From: Salinicola avicenniae
GTDB taxonomy: Bacteria > Pseudomonadota > Gammaproteobacteria > Pseudomonadales > Halomonadaceae
Direction of reading: 5' to 3'
DNA length: 64,000 nucleotides
NCBI RefSeq assembly: GCF_023736115.1
Contig: NZ_JAKQZC010000006.1
Coordinates: 124,001-188,000, forward strand
Under the pieces are notes generated by a model, which was not told the origin of the DNA, did no database searches, and saw only the letters and a program-made list of their open reading frames with translations. Position 1 is the first letter of the stretch. The number at the start of each line of letters is the position of its first letter. Position numbers and translations under genes: made by a program. This document shows positions 52,178 through 60,496 of the stretch, one piece after another.

Positions 52178-53158
52178 TCACCGACGATCGAGCCAGCGAA
52201 GATAGCCCGGCACATCGATTTGGCCGTCGTCGCGAAAGTTGGCGAGACGCGCCTGCACCAGCGATTCGGAGTCGTGAATATGATGGAAGAGCGCCTCGCT
52301 GGCCTGGCGCCCCTGGCGTGACAGCATCGCCTCGAAGACACGCCGGTGGGCAGCAAAGAAGGGATCGTCCGAGGGTAACGCCACGACGCCGCCGAGCAGG
52401 TGCTTGCTGATCAGCAGGATCGGGCGAGTACGCTGCAGCATGATCAGGATCTCCGGGTTGCCGCCCAACTCGAGCGCCTCGTGATGCAGATCGTTCTCGA
52501 GCGCATCGAGCTGACTGGCCTCCACCGCCGGATAGCGTGCCCAGGCATCGTCGAGCCGCGCGATATAGCGCTGGATCTCGCCGTCGCTGGCCCGCTCGCT
52601 GGCCCGCGCAATCATGTACGGCTCCAGTTGACGCCGCGCATCGTAGAGCTGGTGTAGCCGATCGGCATCGAGCGGCACGACGTTCCAGCTCGAATACTTG
52701 ATCTTCTCCACTACGCCGAGCGATTGTAGCTGTAGCAGGATGCGGTGCGTCATGGTTCGGCTGACATCAAGCGTCTTCGCTAGCTGCAGTTCGTTGAGCT
52801 CGAGCCGCCCCTTCATCGAACAGAGCACGATATCGTGCTCGACCTGCTCGGCCAGCGCGCGCCAGGACTCGGTGCGCCTGACCGAGGCCCGGCCGCCGGC
52901 AGCGCGAAAGTCCGCCGCGCTCAACGAACGACGCACGATCTCTCGCGGCGCCTGCCCTACCAGAAAGCCGCGGCCCTCGAAGCGGCTGATCGCCCCCTCC
53001 TCGTGGAGCCGACTGAGCGTCTGGCGCACCGGCGAACGGCTCATGCCGAAGATCTCGGCGATATTGCCCTCCAGCAGCACCAGCCCAGGCTCGAGATGGC
53101 CACTGGCCATGCTCCGCAACAGCGCGTCGTACAACTGATCCTTCAGCGTTTTGGCCAT
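52178..53158 (-). CDS. GntR-type regulator with two winged helices and FCD domain
   Basis: 326 residues, longer than the usual 220-250. First winged helix about 5-70 (NIAEIFGMSRSPVRQTLSRLHEEGAISRF). A second about 97-165 (LELNELQLAKTLDVSRTMTHRILLQLQSLGVVEKI). An FCD domain follows (LHQLYDARRQLEPYMIARASE, HHEALELGGNPEI, HRRVFEAMLSRQGRQASEALFHHI). The duplicated DNA-binding unit is uncommon. Convergent with the fuconate dehydratase-TRAP operon and a candidate second regulator of it. Confidence 0.88.
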   Translation of the reverse strand: MAKTLKDQLYDALLRSMASGHLEPGLVLLEGNIAEIFGMSRSPVRQTLSRLHEEGAISRFEGRGFLVGQAPREIVRRSLSAADFRAAGGRASVRRTESWRALAEQVEHDIVLCSMKGRLELNELQLAKTLDVSRTMTHRILLQLQSLGVVEKIKYSSWNVVPLDADRLHQLYDARRQLEPYMIARASERASDGEIQRYIARLDDAWARYPAVEASQLDALENDLHHEALELGGNPEILIMLQRTRPILLISKHLLGGVVALPSDDPFFAAHRRVFEAMLSRQGRQASEALFHHIHDSESLVQARLANFRDDGQIDVPGYLRWLDRR

Positions 53159-53325
53159 GGCATCACCGCTTCGCTTGTCCAGAGACCGAATCCGGCAACT
53201 GCCACGATTCAGCGATAACGATTATTGCATACAAAGGTCGCGCAGACTGCCCGACGATGGGCCAAGGGTCGATGATTCACGAGGACGCCGGGCAACAGCC
53301 AGACGGTAGATAGCCGATACCCGCC

Positions 53326-53357
53326 AAAAAAAAGCCGCCCACATAAGGTGGGCGGCT
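53326..53357 (-). terminator. Intrinsic terminator of the DEAD-box helicase gene
   Basis: On the reverse strand, AGCCGCCCAC/GTGGGCGGCT arms (10 bp, loop ACCTTAT-like five bases) are followed by a run of eight T. It lies 27 bases past the helicase stop codon. A textbook terminator. Confidence 0.92.
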
Positions 53358-53383
53358 CTGGCGGTCAGCGACGTGCAGCGAGA

Positions 53384-55099
53384 TCAGGCGCGCGAACGGC
53401 GCGCCGGCGCATCGCCGTCGTTGCGACGCCGGGGAGCGCGCTCGGGCGCGCCCTGATCTTCAGAGATCTCCAGCGGACGGCCGCCGACGCGGGCGCGGGA
53501 CATCTTCGCCAGAATCGAGGACGGCAGGCCGCTCGGCAGCTCGACCACGGAGAAGGCGTTGCGGATATCGATACGGCCGATACGCGCCCCTTCGATGCCA
53601 CCTTCATTGGCCAATGCACCGACCAGCTGGCCCGGCTTGACGCCATCCTTGTGGCCGACCGAAACGCGATAGCGGGTCATGCCTTCGCGCGGGGCGCTGT
53701 CGCGGCGGCGCGGGGCGCGCTCGCGGTTCCCTTCACGACCGCCGTCGCGACCGTTGTCGCGACGCGACGGGCCGCTGGTGATACGACCGATGCTCGGCTC
53801 TCCGGCACGCGCCAGCGTCGCCAGCGCGGCAGCCAGATCGACCGGATCGTGGCCTTCCTCGACCAGTTTCTCGATCAGCTCGCGCTGCTGATCGGCACCG
53901 GCTTCGAGCATCTGGCGCAGGCGAGCGCTGAAACGGTCGTCGCGATGACGGCGAATCGCGGACTCGTCCGGCAGTGGCATTTCCGTCATCGGCTGGCCAG
54001 TGGCCTGCTCGACCCAGCGCACCTTGCGCGTCTCGCGGCCACCGGCGAACGTGATGGCCGTGCCATCGCGACCGGCACGGCCGGTACGCCCGATACGGTG
54101 GATATACGCCTCGGAATCCTGCGGCAGATCGTAGTTGACCACGTGAGTAATCCGCGGCACATCGAGACCACGAGCCGCAACGTCGGTCGCCACCAGCACG
54201 TCCACCTTGCCACGCTTGAGACGCGTCACGGTGCGCTCGCGCAGGCTCTGGTCGAGATCGCCCGACAGACCGGCGGCGTTGATGCCGCGTGCGGTGAGCT
54301 GCTCGACCAGCGTGGTGCAGGCGGCACGCGTCCGCACGAAGACGATCGCCGCATCGACGGGCTCGACTTCGAGAATGCGCGCCAGGGCTTCCAGCTTGCT
54401 CGGCCCTTCGACACGCACGACGCGCTGTTCGATGTTTTCGCCGGTGCTGACCTTGGATTCGATCGCGACCTTGACGGGGTCCACCAGGTAGCGATTGACG
54501 ATGCGCTCGATCTCGGTCGGCAGCGTGGCAGAGAAGAACACGCGCTGAGAGCCTTCCGGAGTCTCCGAGACGACGCGCTTGACGTCGTCGATGAAGCCCA
54601 TGCGCAGCATCTCGTCGGCTTCGTCCAGCACCAGGGCGGAGAGACCGTCCAGCTTGAGGCTGCCGCGATCCAGGTGGTCGATGATACGGCCGGGCGTACC
54701 GACGACCACCTGCGCGCCACGCTTGAGCGCAGTCAGCTGTTCACGATAGTCCTGGCCGCCGCAGAGCGTGGCGATATCCAGACCCTTGAGGTTCTGGCCA
54801 TACTTGGAGAAGGAGACCGCGACCTGCTGTGCCAGTTCGCGGGTCGGTGCCAGCACGAGCACCTGGGGTTGGCGACGATCGAGATCGACGCGAGAAAGCA
54901 GCGGCAGAGCGAATGCCGCGGTCTTGCCGGTACCGGTCTGGGCCTGGCCGAGAACATCGCGGCCGTCGAGCAGCGCGGGGATGGTCTGCGCCTGAATCGG
55001 TGAAGGAGTTTCGTAGCCCAGCTTGTCGAGAGCGGACAGGACTTCCGGCAATAGCGCCAGATCGCCAAAGCTTGGCGTCGTAACGTCAGTCGAGGTCAT
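53384..55099 (-). CDS. deaD: DEAD-box RNA helicase (DeaD/CsdA-like)
   Basis: ATP-dependent RNA helicase, 571 residues, for ribosome assembly and cold growth. Motifs in order: Q-motif with F-x-P (ETPSPIQAQTIP), AQTGTGKT, PTRELA, TPGR, LDEADEM, FSATLP, ARGLD and HRIGRTGRAG. The C-terminus has an Arg-rich linker (RRDNGRDGGREGNRERAPRR) and a DbpA-type RNA-binding domain (RYRVSVGHKDGVKPGQLVGALANE). Shorter than E. coli DeaD (629). AAGGTG lies before the ATG. A 434-base upstream gap leaves room for a long leader. Confidence 0.93.
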   Translation of the reverse strand: MTSTDVTTPSFGDLALLPEVLSALDKLGYETPSPIQAQTIPALLDGRDVLGQAQTGTGKTAAFALPLLSRVDLDRRQPQVLVLAPTRELAQQVAVSFSKYGQNLKGLDIATLCGGQDYREQLTALKRGAQVVVGTPGRIIDHLDRGSLKLDGLSALVLDEADEMLRMGFIDDVKRVVSETPEGSQRVFFSATLPTEIERIVNRYLVDPVKVAIESKVSTGENIEQRVVRVEGPSKLEALARILEVEPVDAAIVFVRTRAACTTLVEQLTARGINAAGLSGDLDQSLRERTVTRLKRGKVDVLVATDVAARGLDVPRITHVVNYDLPQDSEAYIHRIGRTGRAGRDGTAITFAGGRETRKVRWVEQATGQPMTEMPLPDESAIRRHRDDRFSARLRQMLEAGADQQRELIEKLVEEGHDPVDLAAALATLARAGEPSIGRITSGPSRRDNGRDGGREGNRERAPRRRDSAPREGMTRYRVSVGHKDGVKPGQLVGALANEGGIEGARIGRIDIRNAFSVVELPSGLPSSILAKMSRARVGGRPLEISEDQGAPERAPRRRNDGDAPARRSRA

Positions 55100-55533
55100 T
55101 TCACACCTTGGAGTGGCCGGTGGGCACCGGCGAAAATGTCATGGCATCGGCGGCGAATGGCCTGCTCGATACCGGTCGCACCTGGCGTTGCCTATCGCGT
55201 CACGGCCAATGTGCGTGGCGTCGACGGCATATGTGGCGACCTTACATGCGCCCGATCGCGGAAAATGGCGAGGGCGCTCCATCGTTGCATCCGGACGCGA
55301 ACAATCGGCTTGCGCCGCGCGTCATTCAAGAGATACGTCCGATGAGGCATCGACTCACGGGTCGATGGCGCGATTGGCAGACATATCGGCTGGATGGTGG
55401 GGTCAACACATGCGAGGAAGCGCAACTATACCATTGGCGCAGCGATCTCACCACTGTAAACGTAAAATTCCGACGCGTGCCGCTGGCGCCGCCAGCGCGT
55501 AGACTGGCGCTCCCCAGGATACGAGAGATCGTC
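55100..55533. other. Divergent intergenic region, DEAD-box helicase / DUF188 gene
   Basis: 434 bases without a supportable gene. It could hold a long 5' leader of the helicase mRNA, as for other cold-shock helicases; no defined RNA structure or promoter pair could be picked with confidence. Confidence 0.45.
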
Positions 55534-55983
55534 ATGCCCACGCTCTGGATCGATGCCGACGCCTGCCCCCGCGCGGCCCGAGAAATCATCATACGCGCCG
55601 CCGAGCGCACCGAGACCCCCACCTGCATGGTCGCCAATCATGCCTTGCCCCTGCCGCCCTCTCGCTGGGTCAAGTCACGCACCGTCGCTCACGGCTTCGA
55701 CGCGGCCGACAGCGCGATTGTCGATGCGGTGGCAGCGGGGGACCTGGTCGTCACCAGCGACCTCCCGCTGGCACAGGCGGTGATCGAGCGTGGCGCCGAG
55801 GTGATGACCACTCGCGGGGAGGCCCTGACGACCGACAACGTTCGCGCCCGCGTGCAGATGCGCGACTTCATGGAGACCCTGCGCGCGAGCGGCGAGCACA
55901 CCGGTGGCCCCAACGCCTACGACGAAGGTGATCGCCGCGAGTTCGCCAACGCTCTGGATCGCTGGCTACGCCGTCACGCCTGA
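55534..55983 (+). CDS. DUF188 (YaiI/YqxD) family protein
   Basis: 149-residue protein of the PIN-like DUF188 family. IWIDADACP-type N-terminus (LWIDADACPRAAREIIIRAAERT), DAADSAIVDAVAAGDLVVTSDLPLA and the C-terminal DRREFANALDRWL are the conserved blocks. The acidic residues suggest a metal-dependent nuclease fold, but no activity is established. Its 3' end overlaps that of the convergent yqjG-like gene by 18 bases. Confidence 0.93.
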   Translation: MPTLWIDADACPRAAREIIIRAAERTETPTCMVANHALPLPPSRWVKSRTVAHGFDAADSAIVDAVAAGDLVVTSDLPLAQAVIERGAEVMTTRGEALTTDNVRARVQMRDFMETLRASGEHTGGPNAYDEGDRREFANALDRWLRRHA

Positions 55984-56994
55984 ACTCGACGCGGCTGCGT
56001 CGCGAATGCCGCGACCCGGCAGGCGCTCGCGATCGTGCGGGGCGTCCAGCGCCATCTCCGGCCCCAGCGGCACGATGCGCGTCGGATTGACGGTCGGATG
56101 GCTGTAATAGTAGTGGCGCTTGATATGGTCGAGGTTGACCGTCTCGGCAATGCCCGGCCACTGGTAGAGTTCGCGCAGGTAGTTCGACAGCTGGGGATAG
56201 TCGGCAATGCGCTGCCGGTTGCACTTGAAATGCCCATGATAGACAGGATCGAAGCGAACCAGCGTGGTGAACAGCCGGATATCGGCCTCGGTCAACCACT
56301 CGCCCGCGAGGTATCGCTGCTCCGCCAGGCGGGCCTCAAGGCGATCCAGGCAGGCAAATAGCGCCTGGAAATGCTTCTCGTAGACGGCCTGCTCGGTCGC
56401 GAAGCCGGTCTTGTAGACCCCGTTGTTGACGTTGTCGTAGACATCGGCATTGACGGCATCGATTGTCTCGCGCAGGTCCGCCGGATAGAAATCCAGATGA
56501 TTGCCGGTCAAGCCATCGAAGGCGCCGTTGAACATCCGCAGGAGCTCGGCCGATTCGTTGTTGACGATGCATCGCGCCTGCTTGTCCCACAGCGCCGGTA
56601 CCGTCACGCGGCCGGTATAGTGCGGGTCGGTCAGCGTATAGAGCTGGTGATGAAATTCGACATGGTTGATCGCATCACCGCTCGAGCCCTCGTCGACACG
56701 ATAGGACCACCCGCGCTCCAGCATCAGCGGGCTGGTATGCGACACCCCGATCAGCGACTCAAGCCCTTTCAGCTTGCGAAAAATCAATGCGCGATGCGCC
56801 CAAGGGCACGCCAAAGAGACGTAAAGGTGAAAGCGCCCGGCTGCTGCCGCGATGCCGGCCTGGCCCTCAGGCCCCGGTTCGCCGCCCGGCGTCACCCAGT
56901 CGCGCAGCTTCGCCGACTCCCGCACGAATTCGCCGCCATGGCTGGCCGTGTCGTACCACTGGTCGCGCCACTCTCCGTCGACAAGCAATCCCAT
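55966..56994 (-). CDS. yqjG: Glutathionyl-hydroquinone reductase (YqjG type, GST-omega/Xi)
   Basis: 342 residues. Reduces glutathionyl-(hydro)quinones with glutathione; catalytic Cys63 in YVSLACPWAHRAL, the position known in E. coli YqjG. GWSYRVDEGSS, VPALWDKQARCIVNNESAELLRMFN and LTEADIRLFTTLVRFDPVYHGHFKCN are Xi-class GST segments. ATG 56994 follows AAGGAC. A LysR gene of the YhaJ type lies upstream on the same strand, the same partnership as in E. coli. Overlaps the end of the DUF188 gene. Confidence 0.94.
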   Translation of the reverse strand: MGLLVDGEWRDQWYDTASHGGEFVRESAKLRDWVTPGGEPGPEGQAGIAAAAGRFHLYVSLACPWAHRALIFRKLKGLESLIGVSHTSPLMLERGWSYRVDEGSSGDAINHVEFHHQLYTLTDPHYTGRVTVPALWDKQARCIVNNESAELLRMFNGAFDGLTGNHLDFYPADLRETIDAVNADVYDNVNNGVYKTGFATEQAVYEKHFQALFACLDRLEARLAEQRYLAGEWLTEADIRLFTTLVRFDPVYHGHFKCNRQRIADYPQLSNYLRELYQWPGIAETVNLDHIKRHYYYSHPTVNPTRIVPLGPEMALDAPHDRERLPGRGIRDAAASSSGVTA

Positions 56995-57009
56995 GTTCGA
57001 TGTCCTTTT

Positions 57010-57045
57010 TACTGATCCGTCGATAGCTACTGATCCGTCGATAGC
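57010..57045. repeat. Perfect 18-bp tandem duplication upstream of yqjG
   Basis: TACTGATCCGTCGATAGC occurs at 57010-57027 and again at 57028-57045 without a mismatch, 16 bases ahead of the yqjG start codon and directly behind its ribosome binding site. Confidence 0.93.
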
Positions 57046-57091
57046 CACAGGATAAGCGTTGTGTCTCGAATATCGAGCGCAATGAATTGGC

Positions 57092-58024
57092 TCATTCATT
57101 CGGGAAACTCGACGCCGGGATCGCCGCCGTCTGTCGCTGGCAGCATCGAGCCACGCTGTCGGCCAGGGTTTCGGCCAGCGCCAGCGTCGCGGGTCCAGCG
57201 CCATCGATATCGCGGTGAATGATCTGCAGCGACTCATGGCGCACGGCGCCAACCCGCAGAGGCAAAGGCTTGAGACGTCCCAGCGCCAGCGACGTGCGAA
57301 TGCGATTTTCCGGCACCCAGGCAAAACCGAGGCCGCGTTCCAGCATGTCGATCGAGGTCGATAGATGACTCAGCGTCCAGCGCTGCTCAGCCTTGAGCCA
57401 ACCGACATCGACCCGATAACCGACCGCCGAATCCCGGATCACCAATTGGCGGTACTGCTCCAGATCGCGCAGATCCAGATCGCGCTCGAGCTGCTGCAGC
57501 GGATGATCGGGATGCGCCACGGCCACGAAGGGCACGTCCACCAGCGGCTGACCGAGGAATCCCTCGGCGCTGAAACCCGAGATAATCAGATCGGCGCGCG
57601 CCTGATACAACATTTCGACAGCGCCATTGAGCACGGTCTCGTGCAGTTGCACCCGCACATGCGGAAAGGTTTCCGAAAAACGGGTCAAGGCATCCGCCAG
57701 GGCATCTCCGGGAAATATCTGATCCACGGCCAGCACCACTTCTGCCTCCAGACCACCGGCCAGTCGATCCGCCACGTCCTCCAGCATCGCCGCGTTCTCG
57801 ATCAACTGACGCGCCCGACGCAGCAACATATCTCCCGCTTCGGTCAGTACCACCTGACGACCGCGAGGTTCGAACAGCTGTACGCCGAGCTGCTCCTCGA
57901 TCTTGTGAATCGCATGATTCAGCGTCGACGGGCTCTTGTGAATGATCTCTGCCGCCCTGGCAAATCCACCATGGTCGGCCACCGCGGCCAGCATCTGCCA
58001 CTGCAGCAAGGTCACTTTGGGCAC
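57092..58024 (-). CDS. LysR-family regulator, YhaJ-like
   Basis: 310-residue LTTR. HTH with FARAAEIIHKSPSTLNHAIHKIEEQLGVQLFEPRGRQVVLTEAG; effector domain follows. I chose GTG 58024 because AAGGAG lies seven bases upstream and the product (MPKVTLLQWQMLAAV) starts right at the HTH. Longer in-frame starts exist. Sits 97 bases upstream of yqjG; E. coli YhaJ, encoded near yqjG, responds to quinone-type compounds, so regulation of yqjG is likely. Confidence 0.9.
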   Translation of the reverse strand: MPKVTLLQWQMLAAVADHGGFARAAEIIHKSPSTLNHAIHKIEEQLGVQLFEPRGRQVVLTEAGDMLLRRARQLIENAAMLEDVADRLAGGLEAEVVLAVDQIFPGDALADALTRFSETFPHVRVQLHETVLNGAVEMLYQARADLIISGFSAEGFLGQPLVDVPFVAVAHPDHPLQQLERDLDLRDLEQYRQLVIRDSAVGYRVDVGWLKAEQRWTLSHLSTSIDMLERGLGFAWVPENRIRTSLALGRLKPLPLRVGAVRHESLQIIHRDIDGAGPATLALAETLADSVARCCQRQTAAIPASSFPNE

Positions 58025-58519
58025 GTCTTGGCTCCTTTCGAAATGGCCACCGCCGTTCGATAACCGGGATAATACTGCCATGAAAAGTGGCTTTTCGACG
58101 CTTTGGTCTCGGCAACGCGACGTAAGCTCGGCAGGACCGTCGGCACAGATTGCGAGACCCGCGCGCGGCCCTGTTCGCGATCGACAGGGACAATGCCTCC
58201 ATTGTTGGGGATCATGCGCGTCGAAAACCGTAAACCGGTGTCGGTTACGAAACTCGTACAACGGTTTTACAGCGCGTCAATCTTGCAAAAAGTGCGACTT
58301 TTAAACGCACCATGAAGGTGCAAAAAGCCTAGCATCCGTATTGACAAGGCGCATTCTCGGCCTTTGAAAGCATCGAGGCACAAACCGGTCAGTTGCCCGG
58401 ATGGCGTGCCTTTATGCACTGGATATAAACACAGACTAGGCAATTAATACTTCCTTGGGGTAAGGTTCTCGAGCCTTTCATTTACCTCTGTCATCTTTTT
58501 CTTTCGGGCCACCACTTTC
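58025..58519. other. Divergent intergenic region, LysR / OapA-M23 peptidase
   Basis: 495 bases. TTGACA at 58341 is a possible -35 for the peptidase gene, but the spacing-matched -10 (TTGAAA) is poor. No tRNA or other gene could be folded by eye. Confidence 0.45.
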
Positions 58520-60175
58520 ATGTTGCGAATCTTCCATTCGCTGCCCCGCACGCACAAGATCCTGTTATTGCCGGTCGCCACCATGGTTACCGTGCTGGGC
58601 GCGCAAAAGATCATCGGCGTTTTCGGCGATGCCGGAGATGCTCCATCGCAGACAACCGTCGTGACCGCGACCGTTTCCCAGTCACTCGTCAATGCCGCAG
58701 CGGACAATGATCCCGCCGAGACCGGCAACCGGGTCTCACTCGATATGCCACTGGCGCAACTGCAGCCGCTGGATATCATGGACGTCGACATCATTCCCCA
58801 GGCTCGCGCCGACGAGGCGTCGGTCGAAGAGGCCGCCCCCGCCACGGCCTTTGCGGCCCCCATTAAGCCGAGCCTGAACGCCGAGGCATTGCGCCTGGCG
58901 CTGCAGATTCCCAGCCGTAGCGCCACGAATGAAGATGGCGACATCGGCGGCACCTCCTACGAGGATTGGGTGCTGGATAGCGGACTGCCGATCGACGGAG
59001 ATCCTGAACTCGGCGACGAGATCGCCTCGCGCGAGAACTACGTGCCAGAGTGGCAGAGCTACACCATTCAGGGCGGCGATTCATTCGCGAGAACGGCGGA
59101 GCGCACGCTGGGACTGGATTACCCCGCGGTGATGCAGATTCTCGATACCGTGCCCGACAGCAAGGTGCTGACCCGCTGGCGCGTGGGTCGCAGTTTCGAC
59201 TACCAGCTCGACGAGAACGGTCAGTTGATCGCGCTGCGTCTGATGAAGAACCCTCGCGAGGGCTACCTCATCCAGCGCGACAACGAGAGCGAAGACTTCG
59301 CCTACTCGCCCATCGAACGGACCGGCGAGGCAACGCAGCGCGTCTTCAGCGGCACGGTCAATGGCTCCTTCGCGCTGTCTGCCCAATCGACCGGGTTGTC
59401 GAATGCGGAAGTAGCCGAGCTGACGCAGCTCCTCTCCAAGAAGCTCGATTTCCGTCGCAATGCTCGTGCCGGCGACCACTTCCAGGTCGTCGTCGAGTCC
59501 GACATGATCGACGGCCAGTCGATGGACTCGAAGATTCTCGCGGCGCAATACGAAGGTCAGCGAATGGACCTGACGGTCGTACGCAATAGCGCCGACGACC
59601 ACTTCTATACGCCCGACGGCAACAGCCTAGATCCGGCCTTCAATCGCTACCCGTTCGAGGGTCACTATCGGATCAGCTCGTCGTTCAACCTGCGTCGTCA
59701 CCATCCGGTGACCGGTCGTATCAGTCCGCACAAGGGCACCGACTTCGCGATGCGCACCGGCACGCCGATCGATGCCCCGGCCGACGGCGTGGTCGAGCGT
59801 GTGGTCAACCATCCGCTCGCCGGCCGCTATATCGTGATTCGTCACCCCAACGGCTACGTGACTCGCTACCTGCATCTGAGCCGATCGCTGGTCAGCCCCG
59901 GCGACCACGTCACGATGGGGCAGGAAATCGCCCTGTCCGGCAGTACCGGGCGAGTGACCGGCCCGCACCTGCACTACGAGGTCCTGGTCAACAACCACCA
60001 GGTCGACGCCATGCGCGTCAAGCTGCCGGAATCGCAGAGCCTGACCGGGGAAGCGCTCGCCGCTTTCCAGCGAGAGTCCGAAGAGTTGCTTGCCAAGCTC
60101 GATACCCGTGGCGGCAACGAACCGGCGATCGCACGCACCGACAGCAACGAGCGTAACGACGACGATAACTCCTGA
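58520..60175 (+). CDS. mepM: OapA/M23-family peptidoglycan DD-endopeptidase (MepM-like)
   Basis: 551 residues. N-terminal OapA-type segment with one membrane anchor (LPRTHKILLLPVATMVTVLGA, about 8-30). An OapA/LysM-like domain with WQSYTIQGGDSFARTAERTLG is followed by a C-terminal M23 metallopeptidase. Zn ligands are His404 and Asp408 (HKGTDFA) and His485 in GPHLHYEV. It cleaves peptide cross-links to let the cell wall expand. No strong ribosome binding site is visible before ATG 58520. A clear terminator follows. Confidence 0.93.
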   Translation: MLRIFHSLPRTHKILLLPVATMVTVLGAQKIIGVFGDAGDAPSQTTVVTATVSQSLVNAAADNDPAETGNRVSLDMPLAQLQPLDIMDVDIIPQARADEASVEEAAPATAFAAPIKPSLNAEALRLALQIPSRSATNEDGDIGGTSYEDWVLDSGLPIDGDPELGDEIASRENYVPEWQSYTIQGGDSFARTAERTLGLDYPAVMQILDTVPDSKVLTRWRVGRSFDYQLDENGQLIALRLMKNPREGYLIQRDNESEDFAYSPIERTGEATQRVFSGTVNGSFALSAQSTGLSNAEVAELTQLLSKKLDFRRNARAGDHFQVVVESDMIDGQSMDSKILAAQYEGQRMDLTVVRNSADDHFYTPDGNSLDPAFNRYPFEGHYRISSSFNLRRHHPVTGRISPHKGTDFAMRTGTPIDAPADGVVERVVNHPLAGRYIVIRHPNGYVTRYLHLSRSLVSPGDHVTMGQEIALSGSTGRVTGPHLHYEVLVNNHQVDAMRVKLPESQSLTGEALAAFQRESEELLAKLDTRGGNEPAIARTDSNERNDDDNS

Positions 60176-60496
60176 GCGGCATCACTCCGGCGTCCCCGAA
60201 AAGCCCCGCCCTGGCGGGGCTTTTTCGTGCCCGGCTCCCGTAGCGCTCGTGCCTGGCACGCGCGCCTGCCTCTTGCCGTGCGCAATATTTAGGGTCATCG
60301 GCACATCAAGGGGGTAGCGTTTTCGCGCCGACAGGATCATTCTGAAGATCATTCCTACCATCAGGGAGGTGACGCCGACACCGCCTACACGTTCGACACG
60401 CAACGTGGCGCTGATGGAGTGAGGCCCGCGACATCGATCTGTCACGGCGCTCTGTCAGGGTCGAGTAGCCTTGAACTCACAGGAGTGCTTTTGCCG
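60176..60496. other. Intergenic region between mepM and phoH
   Basis: 321 bases. It opens with the mepM terminator; the remainder is the phoH upstream region. No gene or clear promoter seen. Confidence 0.5.
60199..60225 (+). terminator. Intrinsic terminator of mepM
   Basis: AAAAGCCCCGCC at 60199-60210 pairs with GGCGGGGCTTTTT at 60213-60225: a GC-rich stem with very short loop and a T-tract, 23 bases after the stop codon. Confidence 0.95.

Noticed and set aside
53348-55003. Forward open frame of about 551 codons opposite the DEAD-box helicase
   Set aside because: The helicase has all DEAD-box motifs on the other strand; the forward product has no recognisable domain.
58025-58519. tRNA or small RNA upstream of mepM
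   Set aside because: No cloverleaf, no conserved TPsiC-like box and no convincing promoter-terminator pair could be found by eye.
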